The translations under genes were made by a program, and so were the position numbers. Positions 63,222 to 64,000 of a stretch of DNA of 64,000 nucleotides are shown piece by piece. The stretch comes from Galdieria partita (Eukaryota; Rhodophyta; Bangiophyceae; Galdieriales; Galdieriaceae): contig BQMJ01000017.1 in the NCBI GenBank assembly GCA_025991245.1, forward strand, positions 62,001-126,000, written 5' to 3'. Under the pieces are notes generated by a model. The model worked only from the letters and a program-made list of their open reading frames with translations. It searched no databases and had not been told where the DNA came from. Each line of letters starts with the position of its first letter. Positions within the stretch are counted from its first letter, which is position 1.

Positions 63222-63887
63222 AAGCAATCCTCCTACTAAGAATTCCAAATAGAAGTCAAAATTACGTTCTCGTTACTTTTGTTACTTCATTGGCCGAGTT
63301 TTCCAACAAAGGACAACTTTTACCTGATGAAAAGTTCCAGCTTCATAATAACACAACTTTGTAATGAAATATCTACAGCAGTAGTATCTCATAATTCTAA
63401 TTGAGTATATTTCGCTTATTAAGTTAATGGGATGCAACTTTAAAGTTCTTTCCAAGAATCAATTGTCTCGAGTCAGCTTTAGACAGGGCTTCACAATAGC
63501 TTATACAAAGCAATTCATTTTTAAACGAAATGCCTTGGTTTTAAGTGTAGTTCCTTTAGTGACACTAAAAATCAGTTGCAACGTAGTTGATTGGATAATT
63601 GAAGGAAAGTGATAATTTGTCTATTCTTACATGTTCAAAGCAAACAAGACTGTTCTCCACTATAACAGACTCAGACTTGCAAATCATATTGGCACAAGAC
63701 CAGAAGGAACCAACTTGATTGCCTTGCAATGAGAATCCTCCAAAGAGCATTGTTTCCTGCAAAATGGGATAAGAATGAATACCAGAAATATACCTAAGAA
63801 TCCCTTCTAGCAACAAGTATAAAGTATTCTTAAATGCTAAAGACTGAAAAAGACGCTTGATTGAAAAGCATTATCGGATTCGAAAAA
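63222..63887. other. Possible 5' exons of the preceding minus-strand gene; otherwise AT-rich
   Basis: A minus-strand frame with an ATG at 63750 encodes MLFGGFSLQGNQVGSFWSCA and continues to a GTAAG donor near 63630. Further short open pieces (TKGTTLKTKAF, YYEAGTFHQ) lie between 63300 and 63580. I could not join these in phase to the exon starting at 63235, so they may be 5' exons of that gene, a separate small gene, or non-coding. The right-hand part must hold the promoter of the phosphatase gene at 63888. Confidence 0.3.
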
Positions 63888-63969
63888 ATGGTTACGACTC
63901 AGGCGGAAGATGAGCTGCTTATTCCTCCTCTAAACTTTGCTATGGTGTCGCCTGGAGTATATCGAGCAG
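63888..63969 (+). CDS. PFA-DSP (Siw14-type) protein phosphatase, first exon only
   Basis: The first exon of 27 codons plus one base runs from an ATG to a GTTAGT donor, and the gene continues past the window end. The translation includes LLIPPLNFAMVSPGVYRA, which matches the start of plant and fungal atypical dual-specificity phosphatases (PFA-DSP, Siw14; typically PPxNFAMVxxGIYRSG). These enzymes act on inositol pyrophosphates or phosphotyrosine. The catalytic Cys motif lies beyond the window and cannot be checked. Confidence 0.75.
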
Positions 63970-64000
63970 GTTAGTAAAGGTCACTCATGAAGAAATAGAA

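Noticed and set aside
1-64000. Transposons, viral relics, CRISPR arrays, rRNA or tRNA genes
   Set aside because: No reverse transcriptase, integrase, transposase, capsid or terminal-repeat signal was found, no regularly spaced repeats, and no cloverleaf-like sequence with a recognisable B box. Short microsatellites are the only repeats apart from the transportin fragment.

Overview
The window looks like nuclear DNA of a unicellular red alga, most likely a Galdieria-type cyanidiophyte. The strongest clue is a nuclear gene for a phycobilisome rod linker that carries an N-terminal presequence (15291-16777). Supporting clues are an AT-rich, very compact layout (about 45 genes in 64 kb), many introns of only about 37-60 nt with GTAAGT-like donors and TTTAG/TTAG acceptors, gene ends tens of bases apart, and almost no repeats. 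Most exon joins below were worked out by hand from reading phase, splice dinucleotides and family conservation. No transcript data were available. I saw no transposon, viral relic, CRISPR array or tRNA gene.

Layout. 0-15 kb: the tail of a fucosyltransferase-like gene, a phosphofructokinase with an altered active-site loop, an RHD3/Sey1-like GTPase without membrane anchor, the CAAX protease STE24, an inositol-dehydrogenase-like oxidoreductase, a full-length PDR-type ABC transporter, the SMC5/6 subunit NSE4 and an OB-fold protein resembling STN1. 15-29 kb: the phycobilisome linker, NOP16, a TMEM254-like protein, a beta-strand-rich possible envelope protein, a GATA factor, pyroglutamyl peptidase, SAP30, TCF25/Rqc1, proline biosynthesis (P5CR), RNase P subunit RPP40, tryptophan biosynthesis (IGPS) and the kinetochore protein SPC24.

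29-46 kb: a protein joining an MIT-like helical region to a PRONE (Rop-GEF) domain, a putative voltage-sensor/TKL-kinase fusion, a GH36 alpha-galactosidase with a very large insertion, an MLF-like protein, a LysM-membrane-FNR fusion, MCM8 and ETF-ubiquinone oxidoreductase. 46-64 kb: an NmrA-like oxidoreductase, a TGT homologue lacking its zinc cysteines, GTP cyclohydrolase I, USP5/UBP14, OST3/6, transportin-1, a GGACT-like cyclotransferase, TRAP-beta, the histone-mRNA stem-loop binding protein SLBP, TIM9, a FAM210/DUF1279 protein, BRX1, an unrecognised gene and the first exon of a PFA-DSP phosphatase.

There are no operons, but several themes recur: genome maintenance and cell division (NSE4, STN1-like, SPC24, MCM8, SLBP, SAP30), ribosome and RNA biogenesis (NOP16, BRX1, RPP40), the secretory/ER system (OST3/6, TRAP-beta, STE24) and amino-acid metabolism. 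E2F-type TTTGGCGCC sites sit just upstream of MCM8 and between SPC24 and the PRONE gene. The most interesting item is the predicted voltage-sensor/kinase fusion at 32029-33908, an architecture analogous to voltage-sensing phosphatases but with a kinase as effector.
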